DNA of 64,000 bases from Caulobacter vibrioides. Lineage in GTDB: Bacteria > Pseudomonadota > Alphaproteobacteria > Caulobacterales > Caulobacteraceae. The stretch is taken from assembly GCF_002310375.3 (NCBI RefSeq), contig NZ_CP023315.3, forward strand, positions 3,900,001-3,964,000. The letters are read 5' to 3'. Below, one piece after another: positions 35,127-44,300 of the stretch; the first letter of the stretch is position 1; the number at the start of each line of letters is the position of its first letter. The position numbers were made by a program, and so were the translations under genes. The notes beneath the pieces were generated by a model. It saw only the letters and a list, made by a program, of their open reading frames with translations. It made no database searches and was not told the origin of the DNA.

Positions 35127-35747
35127 CTATTGCGGAGCCGGATAGGCCCAGCCCTGGGCGCCCGACTTGGCGGCCGCATACTGGCTGTCGGCCAGGGTCC
35201 AGTTGATCAGGTTGTCGAAGACCGCTTCCAGGAAGCCCTTCCGCAGGTTCTGGTAGTCCAGATAGTAGGCGTGCTCCCAAACGTCGGCGACGACCAGGGC
35301 CGTCAGGTCCTGGGTGACCGGGCTCTCGGCGTCGTGGGTCGAGATGATCTTCAGGGCGCCCGAGGCGTCCGAGACCAGCCACACCCAGCCCGAACCGAAG
35401 TGACCGATGCCCTCGGCGACGAACTTTTCCTTCAGGGCGTCCATGCCGCCGAAGGTGGCGTCGATGGCGGCGGCCAGCTCGGCGCCCGGCGCGGTCTTGG
35501 TCGGCGACAGGCCGTCCCAGAAGAAGGCGTGGTTCCAGGCCTGGGCGGCGTTGTTGAACACCTTGCCGGGGCCGGCGCCCTTGATCACCGCTTCCAGCGA
35601 GCCCTTGTCGTCGCCGTTCAGCAGGCCGTTGAGGGCCGTGACGTAGGCGGCGTGGTGCTTGTCGTGGTGGAAGCGCAGGGTGTTGGCCGAGATGGTCGGC
35701 TCCAGCGCGTCATAGGCGTAGGGCAGGTCGGGAAGCGTGTACGTCAT
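35127..35747 (-). CDS. sodB: Superoxide dismutase (Fe type)
   Basis: The 206-residue enzyme dismutates superoxide in the cytoplasm. Metal ligands are visible as His27, the His in WNHAFFW, and Asp and His in DVWEHAYY. The NNAAQAWNHAFFW context is the Fe-SOD form. ATG 35747 has GGAG just upstream; the frame to 35846 is not used. A perfect inverted repeat at 35855-35870 lies about 110 bases upstream. Confidence 0.96.
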   Translation of the reverse strand: MTYTLPDLPYAYDALEPTISANTLRFHHDKHHAAYVTALNGLLNGDDKGSLEAVIKGAGPGKVFNNAAQAWNHAFFWDGLSPTKTAPGAELAAAIDATFGGMDALKEKFVAEGIGHFGSGWVWLVSDASGALKIISTHDAESPVTQDLTALVVADVWEHAYYLDYQNLRKGFLEAVFDNLINWTLADSQYAAAKSGAQGWAYPAPQ

Positions 35748-35854
35748 GTTCACTCCATGGGAAGGCGTTCCCATGAAGGGAGGAGCGGGAACGCGCGGGA
35801 AGGCATCTAGTGCGCGCGGGGGCGAAGCGTAAGCGGCTTCAACCATCCCGAACG

Positions 35855-35870
35855 CTCAACTTTAGTTGAG
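35855..35870. promoter_or_regulatory. Perfect inverted repeat upstream of sodB (possible operator)
   Basis: CTCAACT and AGTTGAG flank a TT centre. It lies in the sodB upstream region between sodB and the 132-residue membrane gene, both on the minus strand. It may be an operator or a small terminator of the upstream gene pair; no known regulator motif is recognised. Confidence 0.35.
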
Positions 35871-35968
35871 AAATCCCCTTGGAAACCTGGGGTTTCCGCG
35901 AGTCCGCCGTCCAGCCGACGACCGCCGGACCAAGATGCGGCGGCGTCGCGCTCAGGCGGGTCGCGCGG

Positions 35969-36367
35969 TCAGCGTTGCGGCGGCTTAGGGTCCAGGAAGG
36001 CCTTGGCCACGGTCGCCGTCAGGGCTGGGTTCTTCAGCGCGAAGATCCCGGCGGCCAAGCCCAGGCCGATCGACATGATCGGGCGCTCGCGCACGATCTC
36101 GACGATCTTGCCGGTCATGTCGAAGCCGGCGGGCGGCGGGGCCTCGTGGCTGGCGGCCCGATGGCTCTCGACCTTGCGCGCGGCGATCATGCCGGCGATG
36201 GCGACGATCAGAGCCGCGACAGCGGCCACGATCGCGGCCGCGCCGGCCGGACTGACCAGCGGCACCAGCAAAGCGTACAGCGCGAAGGCGGCGGAGACGA
36301 CGCTGACCGCCGCCGCGGCGGCGATCGCCGCCGCCGCCGCCAGCGTCATCAGGGTTTTTTCAAACAT
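35969..36367 (-). CDS. Alanine-rich membrane protein (holin-like/DUF1469-like)
   Basis: The 132-residue product has two long hydrophobic segments (about 7-35 and 40-63), a polar middle and a weak third segment (about 96-112). It resembles phage-holin-family or DUF1469 proteins that commonly follow DUF883 genes in operons. Its ATG shares one base with the stop of the DUF883 gene (TGATG), so the two are translated together. Confidence 0.75.
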   Translation of the reverse strand: MFEKTLMTLAAAAAIAAAAAVSVVSAAFALYALLVPLVSPAGAAAIVAAVAALIVAIAGMIAARKVESHRAASHEAPPPAGFDMTGKIVEIVRERPIMSIGLGLAAGIFALKNPALTATVAKAFLDPKPPQR

Positions 36368-36711
36368 CAGCGGTTGTGACGGCTGCCGCCGGCGATCAGC
36401 AGGCCGATCAGCACGCCCACGCCGAGGCCCGCCAGGGTGGCGGTGATCGGACGCTCGCGGATACGCTCGGCGGCGTAGGCTTGGGCCTCTTCCAGCGTCT
36501 GGCCGGCGGTGTCGCTGTAGGCGCGGCTCTGGGCGCGCAGGGTTTCGAAGCCTTCCGACACCGACTTCTCGACGCGCTTGGCGGCTTCGGTCAGCGAAAC
36601 GCGGGCCGCGTCGGCGGCGTGGGTGAAGCTGCGCTCGGCATGCTCGACCGCCTCGAGGGTCGCGGTCTTGGCCTTGGCGGCTTCCTTGGCGGCGGGGGAA
36701 CTGGCGGGCAT
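36367..36711 (-). CDS. DUF883 (ElaB/YqjD-like) membrane-anchored protein
   Basis: The 114-residue protein is an amphipathic, alanine-rich helix (about 5-85) ending with ERPITATLAGLGVGVLIGLLIAGG, the membrane anchor of the ElaB/YqjD family. E. coli relatives are stationary-phase proteins that tether ribosomes to the inner membrane. GGAG precedes ATG 36711 by about 10 bases. A GGAAC-N17-CGTT promoter lies 58 bases upstream, consistent with stress induction. Confidence 0.85.
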   Translation of the reverse strand: MPASSPAAKEAAKAKTATLEAVEHAERSFTHAADAARVSLTEAAKRVEKSVSEGFETLRAQSRAYSDTAGQTLEEAQAYAAERIRERPITATLAGLGVGVLIGLLIAGGSRHNR

Positions 36712-36768
36712 GGGATCTTCTCTCCTGTTCGCGACGCGACCGACCGGGCGCTGATGACGCGCCCCGTC

Positions 36769-36794
36769 AACGCCGAGCTTGGCGCTAGGGTTCC
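36769..36794 (-). promoter_or_regulatory. Sigma-T-type promoter for the DUF883 operon
   Basis: On the minus strand GGAAC (36790-36794) and CGTT (36769-36772) are 17 bases apart, within the accepted sigma-T spacing. Transcription would start about 50 bases before the ATG at 36711. Confidence 0.7.
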
Positions 36795-36878
36795 AAGTTA
36801 GCGCAACGCCAAAGGCTTCACCACTGAGGAATCCCAAAGGCGCTCGCGCTACACGCGAAGCGAGGCTAAGGTCGAATC

Positions 36879-38717
36879 ATGGACGACGCCCCGAGAGCCA
36901 GCGACGATCGCCTGGAAGCAGAGCGCCTTGAAGCTGTGCGGGGATTGGGCGTCGTGGATGGGGTCGTCAACGGCCCCGGACTGTCTCGCCTGATCCGGCT
37001 CGCAGCACGCCTGTTCGACGCGCCCAAGGCCGCCGTCGTGCTTGTAGACGAAGCGCGCATCTGGCGCGCCGCCTATGTCGGCTATGCGGGCCCGGAAGCC
37101 CCGCGCGAGGGTGACCTGGCCCACAGGGTGGTGCTCGCCAATGCGCCCGTCGGCCTTTCCGTCCCGATCCGCGATTGCGCAGGTCACGTGCTGGGCGCCC
37201 TGGTGGTCGAAGGCCCCGGCACGAGCGGTCCCGCTTCGGAAGAGGATCTGCAGGCCCTGACCGACCTCGCGGACCTGGCGACGGAGGTCCTGTTCGGGCC
37301 GTGCGCCAAGGTTCCGACGCTGGAGAGCGAACGGCTGGACCTGGCCATCGCCGCCGCCAGCCTCGGCGAGTTCGAGTGGTGTGTCGCCACCAACACCTTC
37401 AGGATCAGTCCGCGCCTCGCCAAGCTGTCGGGGATTCCCGAAGGCGAACTGGACAGCCAGGGCGGCGACGCGCTTTACCAGTACATCCATCCCGACGATC
37501 GCAGGGCGGCGCGCGTCAGCGTCGACCGGCAGCTGGCCGAGACCGGCCGCTTCACCATCGAGTATCGGCGCGCGCCCCGCGACGGCGCGGGCGAGACCTG
37601 GAACAGCGCCGCCGGCGTCATGCTGATGACCTCCGACGGTCGCCCGACCCAGCTGATCGGCGTGGTCCAGGACATCACCCTGCGCAAGCTGCAAGAGGAG
37701 CAGCGCGAAAGCCTGGTCGCCGAGCTGGATCACCGCATCAAAAACCTGCTGGCCGTCGTCCAGTCGGTGGCGGCGCAGTCGGCCCGCAAGTCCGCCTCGC
37801 TGGATGTGTTCCTGAAGACCTTCGCGGCGCGCCTGAAATCCATGAGCTCGGCGCATGACCTGCTCAGCGCCGCGCGCTGGCGGGGGGCGACCCTGGCCCG
37901 GATCGCCGCCGCCGAACTCGGCGGCCTGGCGCCCACCCAGACCCGCTGGGATGGACCCGAACTGTTCCTGACGCCGCGCGCGGCGGCCGCCCTGTCGCTG
38001 GCGCTGCACGAACTGGCGGTCAACGCCGTGCGCTACGGCTCGCTCTCCACCGAGACGGGCAAGGTCGAGGTGGTCTGGCGGCGCACGCCCGAAGGCGGCT
38101 TTGCGCTGGAATGGCTGGAGACCGGCGGCCCGCCGGCCACCGCCCCGGCGACGAAGGGCTTCGGCGCGACGCTCATCGAGGACGTCGCCGGCCGCGAGCT
38201 GGGCGGATCGGCCAAGATCAACTATCGATCCAGCGGCGTCACCGCGATGATCCAGGGCGGCGCCGAAGCCCTGGCCGACGCGCCGCCGGTCGAGCCCGTC
38301 AGCGTCGCGCCCGAGCGCATCGTGGAGACCGTCGTCGCGGCCGATGAGACGGTGCGACCCGGCGCGATCGCCGGCCTGAAGGTGCTGATCGTCGAAGACT
38401 CCCTGCTGCTGGCGCTCGAGCTCGAGGCGGGTCTCGAGGACGCCGGCGTCGAGGTGATCGGCTGCGCGGCGGAGCTCGGCGAAGCCTTGTCGATGGTGGA
38501 GCAGGACTTCGACGTGGCGGTTCTGGACGCCGACCTCAACGGCCAGTCCGTCGCTCCGGTGGCCGAGATCCTGCGCTCGATGGGCCGTCCGTTCGTGTTC
38601 GCCACCGGCTACGCCGACAAGGCCGCGCCCATGGGCTTTGACGCCCCGATCGTGCGCAAGCCCTACAACGTGCACCAGATCGCCCGCGCGGTGGCGGGGG
38701 TCACCGGACGGGCCTAG
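36879..38717 (+). CDS. GAF-PAS HWE-type hybrid histidine kinase with receiver domain
   Basis: The 612-residue soluble kinase has an N-terminal GAF-like domain (about 20-140), a PAS domain (about 150-270) and an HWE kinase core. The phospho-acceptor is His285 in LDHRIKNLLAVVQ, and the N box is HELAVNAVRYG. A C-terminal receiver domain (about 500-612) has phospho-acceptor Asp550. No membrane segment is seen. HWE kinases in alphaproteobacteria often feed the PhyR-NepR-sigma-T stress switch, and this gene adjoins several sigma-T promoters. That link is inferred. No sigma-T promoter lies directly upstream of it. Confidence 0.9.
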   Translation: MDDAPRASDDRLEAERLEAVRGLGVVDGVVNGPGLSRLIRLAARLFDAPKAAVVLVDEARIWRAAYVGYAGPEAPREGDLAHRVVLANAPVGLSVPIRDCAGHVLGALVVEGPGTSGPASEEDLQALTDLADLATEVLFGPCAKVPTLESERLDLAIAAASLGEFEWCVATNTFRISPRLAKLSGIPEGELDSQGGDALYQYIHPDDRRAARVSVDRQLAETGRFTIEYRRAPRDGAGETWNSAAGVMLMTSDGRPTQLIGVVQDITLRKLQEEQRESLVAELDHRIKNLLAVVQSVAAQSARKSASLDVFLKTFAARLKSMSSAHDLLSAARWRGATLARIAAAELGGLAPTQTRWDGPELFLTPRAAAALSLALHELAVNAVRYGSLSTETGKVEVVWRRTPEGGFALEWLETGGPPATAPATKGFGATLIEDVAGRELGGSAKINYRSSGVTAMIQGGAEALADAPPVEPVSVAPERIVETVVAADETVRPGAIAGLKVLIVEDSLLLALELEAGLEDAGVEVIGCAAELGEALSMVEQDFDVAVLDADLNGQSVAPVAEILRSMGRPFVFATGYADKAAPMGFDAPIVRKPYNVHQIARAVAGVTGRA

Positions 38718-38745
38718 CCACGCGTCGCCACGCGTCGGCGGATCA

Positions 38746-39945
38746 TCAGCCCAGCACGCCTTTCTTGCGCAGACCTTCGATCGCTTCGGCGCTCAGGCCG
38801 GCGATATCGGCCAAAACCGTGTCCGTGTGTTCGCCCAGGGTCGGCCCCGGCCAGCGCACCCCACCGGGCGTTTCGGTCAGTCGGGGGAAGGCGTTCTGCA
38901 TCTTGATCTCGCCGAACACAGGGTGGGGCACGGTGACGATCGACTCGCGGGCCACGTACTGCGGATCCTTCAGCATGTCGGGCGCGCGGTAGATGCGGCC
39001 GGTGGCCAGGCCTGCGGCCTCGAGCTTCGGCAGAAGGTCGTCGATGTCCTGATCGGCGGTCCAGGCGGCGATGCGCGCGTCGAGTTCGGCCTGGTGAGCG
39101 CCGCGCGCGGCGTGGTCGCAGTAGCGCGGATCATCGGCCAGGTCAGGCCGGCCCATCAGCTCGCACAGGCGGCGGAACAGGGTGTCCTGGTTGGCGCCGA
39201 TCAGAACAAGCTCGCCGCTCCTGGTCGGATAGACATTGGACGGCGCGATACCCGGCAGCACCGCGCCGGACCGCTCGCGCACATAGCCGGTCAGGTCATA
39301 TTCGGTGACCAGGTTCTCCATCACCGTCAGCACGCTCTCATAGATGGCGGTGTCGACCACCTGCCCCCGACCTGTGCGCTGGCGGGCGTGGAGGGCCATC
39401 ATCACCCCCAGCGCTGTGTTCAGGCCCGACAGGCTGTCGCCGATCGAGATGCCGGCCCGCGCGGGCGGGCGGTCAGGCTCGCCGGTGATATGGCGTAGGC
39501 CGCCCATCGCCTCGCCGACCAAGGCGTAACCCGCGCGGCTGGCATAGGGCCCGGTCTGGCCAAAGCCCGACACCCGCGCCATCACCAGGCCCGGATTGGT
39601 CTTGGCCAGGGCCTCATAGCCCATGCCCCATTTCTCAAGCGTACCGGGGCGGAAGTTCTCGACCACGACGTCGGCCTTGGCGATCAGGGCCCGCGCGATA
39701 TCGCGCCCCGCCTCCATGCGCAGGTCGACCGTCACCGACTTCTTGTTACGGCCGATCACCGGCCACCAGGGCGACAGACCCTTGGGCTTGGATCGTCCCC
39801 ACTGGCGCATGGGGTCGCCGACCTTAGGGTCCTCGATCTTGATGACCTCGGCGCCGAAGTCGCCCAACACCTGACCACAGAAGGGTCCGGCGATCAGCGA
39901 ACCCATCTCGATCACCCGCAGGCCGGCCAACGGACCCTGGCTCAT
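38746..39945 (-). CDS. Family III CoA transferase (CaiB/BaiF type)
   Basis: The 399-residue enzyme has the family N terminus [30 protein letters not shown] with the following RQWG region, and the central [12 protein letters not shown] motif. These enzymes move CoA between carboxylic acids (formyl-, carnitine-, succinyl-type). The substrate cannot be told from the neighbours. ATG 39945 has GGGGGA about 8 bases upstream, so the ATG at 39960 is less likely. Confidence 0.9.
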   Translation of the reverse strand: [399 protein letters not shown]

Positions 39946-39966
39946 GCGAAAATCCCCCATGGTCTA

Positions 39967-39992
39967 GGAACCGATCACGGCCCCGTGATGTT
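39967..39992 (+). promoter_or_regulatory. Weak sigma-T-like promoter upstream of the DUF4142 lipoprotein
   Basis: GGAAC (39967-39971) is followed after 17 bases by TGTT (39989-39992), one base from the CGTT consensus. It lies about 90 bases before the ATG at 40084. Because the match is imperfect it is only a candidate. Confidence 0.35.
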
Positions 39993-40083
39993 CTTCTTGG
40001 CACGACGGCGAACCGCGGCGCCGCGCCCCGATCTCTCATCGAAGAGACCCTCAGTACAAAAAGAACCCAAGGGAAAGACAGCC

Positions 40084-40710
40084 ATGACCCGCCATTTTCT
40101 CGTCGTCGGCGTCGCCGTCGCCGCTCTGAGCCTCGCCGCCTGCGGCCAGAAATCCGATGAAACCAAGGGCGCCGCCACGCCGGCCGAGCAAGCCGCGACG
40201 CCGGACGCCAACCCCGCCGCGACCGTTCCGACGCCCGCCGACGAAACCAAGGCCGACGTGTTCGCCACCAAGCTGGCCGACGGTAACATGTTCGAAATCG
40301 AGGCCGCCAAGCTGGCCGCCTCGCGCTCGACGAACGCATCAGTCAAGGCGTTCGCCAAGACCATGGGCGAGGCCCACAAGGCGTCCAACCGGAGCTTGAA
40401 CACGGCGATCGCGGCCTCAGGCGCCATGATCACCGTGCCGACCATGCTCTCCAAGGACATGCAGGACGATTTGGACGATCTGGCGAAGGCCGACGCCAAG
40501 GACTTCGACAAGGACTACGCCGACGCCATGGTCGACGCGCATCAGGCCATGCTGAACCTGCTGCAACGCTACGCCCAGGATGGCGACACGCCGGCGCTGA
40601 AGACCTTCGCCGCCGAGACCGCGCCGACGGTCCAGAAGCACCTGAACATGGCCGAGGGCCTGAAGAAGGGGTTCGACACCGGCGAGGACGTGGCCAAGGC
40701 CCGTCAGTAA
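40084..40710 (+). CDS. DUF4142 lipoprotein
   Basis: The 208-residue protein has a lipoprotein signal with LAAC (Cys20) and a low-complexity Ala/Thr/Pro linker (about 25-58). It ends in a ferritin-like four-helix DUF4142 domain with EIEAAKLAASRSTNASVKAFAKTM and two later HQAMLNLL- and HLNMAEGL-like helices. DUF4142 proteins are abundant periplasmic proteins in Caulobacter and are often stress-induced. No enzymatic role is established. Confidence 0.85.
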   Translation: MTRHFLVVGVAVAALSLAACGQKSDETKGAATPAEQAATPDANPAATVPTPADETKADVFATKLADGNMFEIEAAKLAASRSTNASVKAFAKTMGEAHKASNRSLNTAIAASGAMITVPTMLSKDMQDDLDDLAKADAKDFDKDYADAMVDAHQAMLNLLQRYAQDGDTPALKTFAAETAPTVQKHLNMAEGLKKGFDTGEDVAKARQ

Positions 40711-40741
40711 TGGGCTAGCGGAAGCTCTAAGCGCAAAAAGG

Positions 40742-40863
40742 GTGTCATCCCGGCCGGAGCCCGGCGAAAGCCGGGCGCAGAGCCGGGACCCAGAGGCGGC
40801 GCGCACGGCGTTCCTTCACCCCCTGGGCCCCGGATAAGCCCTCCGGGCTTTCCGGGGTGACAC
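40742..40863. repeat. Intergenic palindromic repeat, family B copy 1
   Basis: The roughly 122 bp element starts GTGTCATCCCGGCCGG and ends with a G-rich arm and GGTGACAC. Nested inverted repeats include CCCGGC-GAAA-GCCGGG and GGGACCCAG/CTGGGCCCC. It lies between convergent genes. Copies at 50158-50275 (same orientation) and 60991-61109 (opposite orientation) share the ends. Confidence 0.85.
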
Positions 40864-40891
40864 GGATTTTGATGCAGAGAGGTTCGGCGGT

Positions 40892-41320
40892 CTACGGAAT
40901 GGCGTAGGCGACCGTCGCCTTGGCGGCGGCGCGCTCGCGCCCTTCGGTCCACATCAGGACGTCGACCGTGGCGATCCGGCGGCCGAGCTTGAGCAGGGTG
41001 GCCTCGGCGTAGAGGTCGCCCGGCTTGCAGCCCCGAAGAAAGTGGATGTTGAGCGAGGTGGTCACAGACAGGGCCACCTCGCCGATCCGCGCCAGGATCA
41101 TGGCGTAGGCCGCAGTGTCGGCCAGGCTCATCATCGTCGGACCCGAGATCACCCCGCCGGGCCGCAATTGCCGCGACGCATAGGGCAGTTTCAGCAGAGC
41201 ACGACCCGCCTCGACCTCCAGAACCTGCGGCATCTGGGCCGCATCGACCTCTGGAAAGGCGCGATGCAGGAACGCGTTCAGCGCCCCTGCATCCATCCGG
41301 ATCTCAACCTCGTCGCTCAC
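40892..41320 (-). CDS. PaaI-type hotdog thioesterase
   Basis: The 142-residue single hotdog domain has the GGVISGPTMMSLADTAAYAMI helix and the NIHFLRG strand typical of PaaI/YdiI acyl-CoA thioesterases. It likely hydrolyses a small or aromatic acyl-CoA. It starts with GTG inside the GTGA overlap with the ABC-M1 gene, so it is co-translated with that transporter system. Confidence 0.88.
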   Translation of the reverse strand: MSDEVEIRMDAGALNAFLHRAFPEVDAAQMPQVLEVEAGRALLKLPYASRQLRPGGVISGPTMMSLADTAAYAMILARIGEVALSVTTSLNIHFLRGCKPGDLYAEATLLKLGRRIATVDVLMWTEGRERAAAKATVAYAIP

Positions 41321-44300
41321 CCGCCGACCTTGACCGTGTTGTCGTCGCCATTGCGGTCGATGACCGTATTGTACGGATCGATGCCGGCGAAGGTCGGCGC
41401 CTTGTCGACGGTGAAGGTGAAGGTGTTCTCGCCCGAGCGGATCGCCCGGCGCTGATAGAGCAAGACGTTCTTGGCGGCGAAGCCCTTGTCGCCCGGCTTG
41501 GCGGTGAACAGACCGATCTCCATCGACTCGTTCAGGGGCGCGCCCGTCTCCTTACCCTTGCCGTCGGCGTACTTCTTCTGGGCGTCGACCACGACCGTGA
41601 CGTCGAACTTGCCGTCGGGCCGCTTCTTCACCGAGGCGCTCTTGGTCTTCAGGTCGTAGAGCGTGATCTTCTCGAAGAGGTCCGTGATCAGCGCCTGCTT
41701 ATCGGCAGGGGCTTCGGCCCGGAGCGCGGCCATGAAGTCGAGCGTGGTCGGATAAGGCGCGCCCTTGAAGGCGAAGTCGGCGATCAGCTTGCGCAGGGCG
41801 CGGTTGACGGCTTCTTCGCCGATCTGGTCCTGCAGCCGGTACATGACCAGCGAGCCCTTGCGGTAATAGACATAGGGCTGGTTCTCGACCTTGTAGAGCG
41901 GCTGTTCGTCGATGACGTCGCCGCCGCGCGCCCGCAGATAGCTGTCCAGTTCGAACTTCAGGAACTTGCGGATCTGGTCCTCGCCATAGGTGCGTTTCAT
42001 CACCATCAGGGCCGAGTACTGAGCGAAGGTCTCGGTCAGCATGGCCGCGCCCTGCTGGTCGGCGCCGACCACCTGGTGCGCCCACCATTGGTGGCCGATC
42101 TCATGGGCGCCGACATAGGTGACCATGTCGATCTTGGTCGGGTCGCGATAGTCCGAGATGAAGAACATCCCCTCCGACCACGGAATGGTGTTGGCGAACG
42201 ACTGCGCGAACTGGGCGTAGTCGGGGAACTCCTGATACCGCAGCTGGCGGAACTGATAGGGGCTGAAGTTGGTGCCCATATAGTCCAGCGAACGCTTCAT
42301 CGACGTCTTCATCCGGTCGATGTTCCAGGGGTGCTGGGCGTCGTAGTAGACCGCCAGCTGCACGCCCTTGTACGTCTCTTCGGACACCTTGTAGCGAGCC
42401 GACTGGATCGACACGAAAGGCATGATCGGCGCTTCGCTGACGAAGCGGGCGATACGGCGGCCGTTCTTGACCGTGTCGGAGACCTTGTAGCCCGGCGCGA
42501 TCGGCGTCTGGTCGGCCACGGTGCTCACCGTGATGTCGGAGCGGATGAAGTCGGCGTCCTTGCGCAGCTGGTGGAACTGCCGGGTCGGAATATCGCCCAG
42601 CTTGGCCATGCGTTGCTCGGGGGGCAGACCGTACTTGCGGCGCTTGGCCCGGTCGCTCAGCAGACCGTCGCGCGACATGCCCAGGATCGGGGCAATCTCC
42701 AGGTTGTTGACGAAGGTCCCATTGTCGACGACCCGTGTCTCGGTCCCGCTGTTGGGGAAGCCGCGCTGGGCCCGCAGGGTGATGAAGCTCATCTTGCGCT
42801 GCTCGCCCGGCGCCATGGGCGTGTCGAAGGCGAAGATGCGGTAGTTGAACTTCTCGAAGGTCTTCTTGGGCCGCGCGCCCTCGATCGACAGGCCCTTGAC
42901 CTCCAGGTCGCGGTCGAAGCGGACGTGGATTTCCTTCAGCGCCGCGCCGGTCTTGTTCTCCAGAATATACGAGCCCTTGGTCTCGAGGCTGGGTGCGTGC
43001 GGCTTGATGTCGACGTCCAGAACCTGGGCGATGATCTTGGGCTGGGGGACGGACTCGAACGGCAGCAGGGTCTTTTCGTAGTCAGCCTGCCACTCTTCGC
43101 CGTCGATGCGGGTGCGGTAGTCGTTCCAGACGTTGGTGTTGACGTAGATGAACCCGCCCAGAGCCGCGAAGGCGGCCAATGACAGGCCCATCAGCGCCCC
43201 GGCGCCGCCACGCAGGCGCAGCGGCAGACGGCGCAGGCGCGGCAACAGCCGGCTTTCGGTCCCGCGCCGCCACAGGCCATAGGCCAGCACCAGCAAGATG
43301 ATCGCAAAGGCCGTCCAGTAGGCCCGCAGCCACCAGGCGCCGATCCAGAACTTGCCCAGGCCGTTCATGTCGGAGAACGGCATGTCGGTGGTGGCGCCGT
43401 AGTTGTAGAGCTTATGCTCGAAACCAAGGTTGGTGAACGTGATGGTGCTGACGATGTAGATCACCATCAGCGCCCAGCCGATGAACTTGTGCGGGCTGAT
43501 CGTCTGCAGGAACACCGCCAGCACGGCCACCAGGATGAAGTCCAGCGCCTGCGGCAGCACGTACCAGATCAGGTACTTCTCGAGTTCAAAGTTGAAATAG
43601 CCATGGAACACTTGGCTCAGCACGGCGGCGAGCACGCTGATCAGCAGGGTGGAGATCAGCACAAGGCTGATCGCAAGGGTCTTTGGGACGACGAACGCCC
43701 AGTCGGGAACCGGGGTGGCGTCGATGATCTCGTGAGTCTTGCGCTCCCGCTCGCGCCAGACCAGTTCGCCCGAATAGTAGATGGCGATGATGATCGGGAT
43801 CAGGCCGAACGAGCCCAGCAGCGGAAAGAGCAGGATCCGCGTCACTGGATAGACGACCCCGCCATAGCGGCCGGCCTCGGTGGCGAACCACAGCGCGCCC
43901 ATGGCGTTGGCCAGGCCCAGGAACAGCAGCACGAAAAAGGCCGGACTCTTGAAGACCTGGCCCATGTCGAGGCGTGTGCGGACCATCAGTTGGGCCCAGG
44001 CCGTCCGGCGGTCGAACACCGGCGTCGGCAGCGGGCCGGACGGCGGGGACGCAGCGTCAGGCGACGCGGCCTTGGTCTTCTTGGCGCTCTTGCGCTGACC
44101 CGACAGCTCCGCCGACTGGAAGCGGAACAGGCTATAGGCCAGGGCCAGGAACCCGGCCGACAGGGCCAACACGAAGACGCGGTTGAACAGCAGCGCGCCG
44201 GCCAGCGGCGGCGTCAGGCTGTTGCGCTCGCTGGCGGTCCAGTACTTGGTCGCCAGGCTAAAGGCGGCGGTGCCTAGCGGCTCCCACAGCGCCGCGCCCT

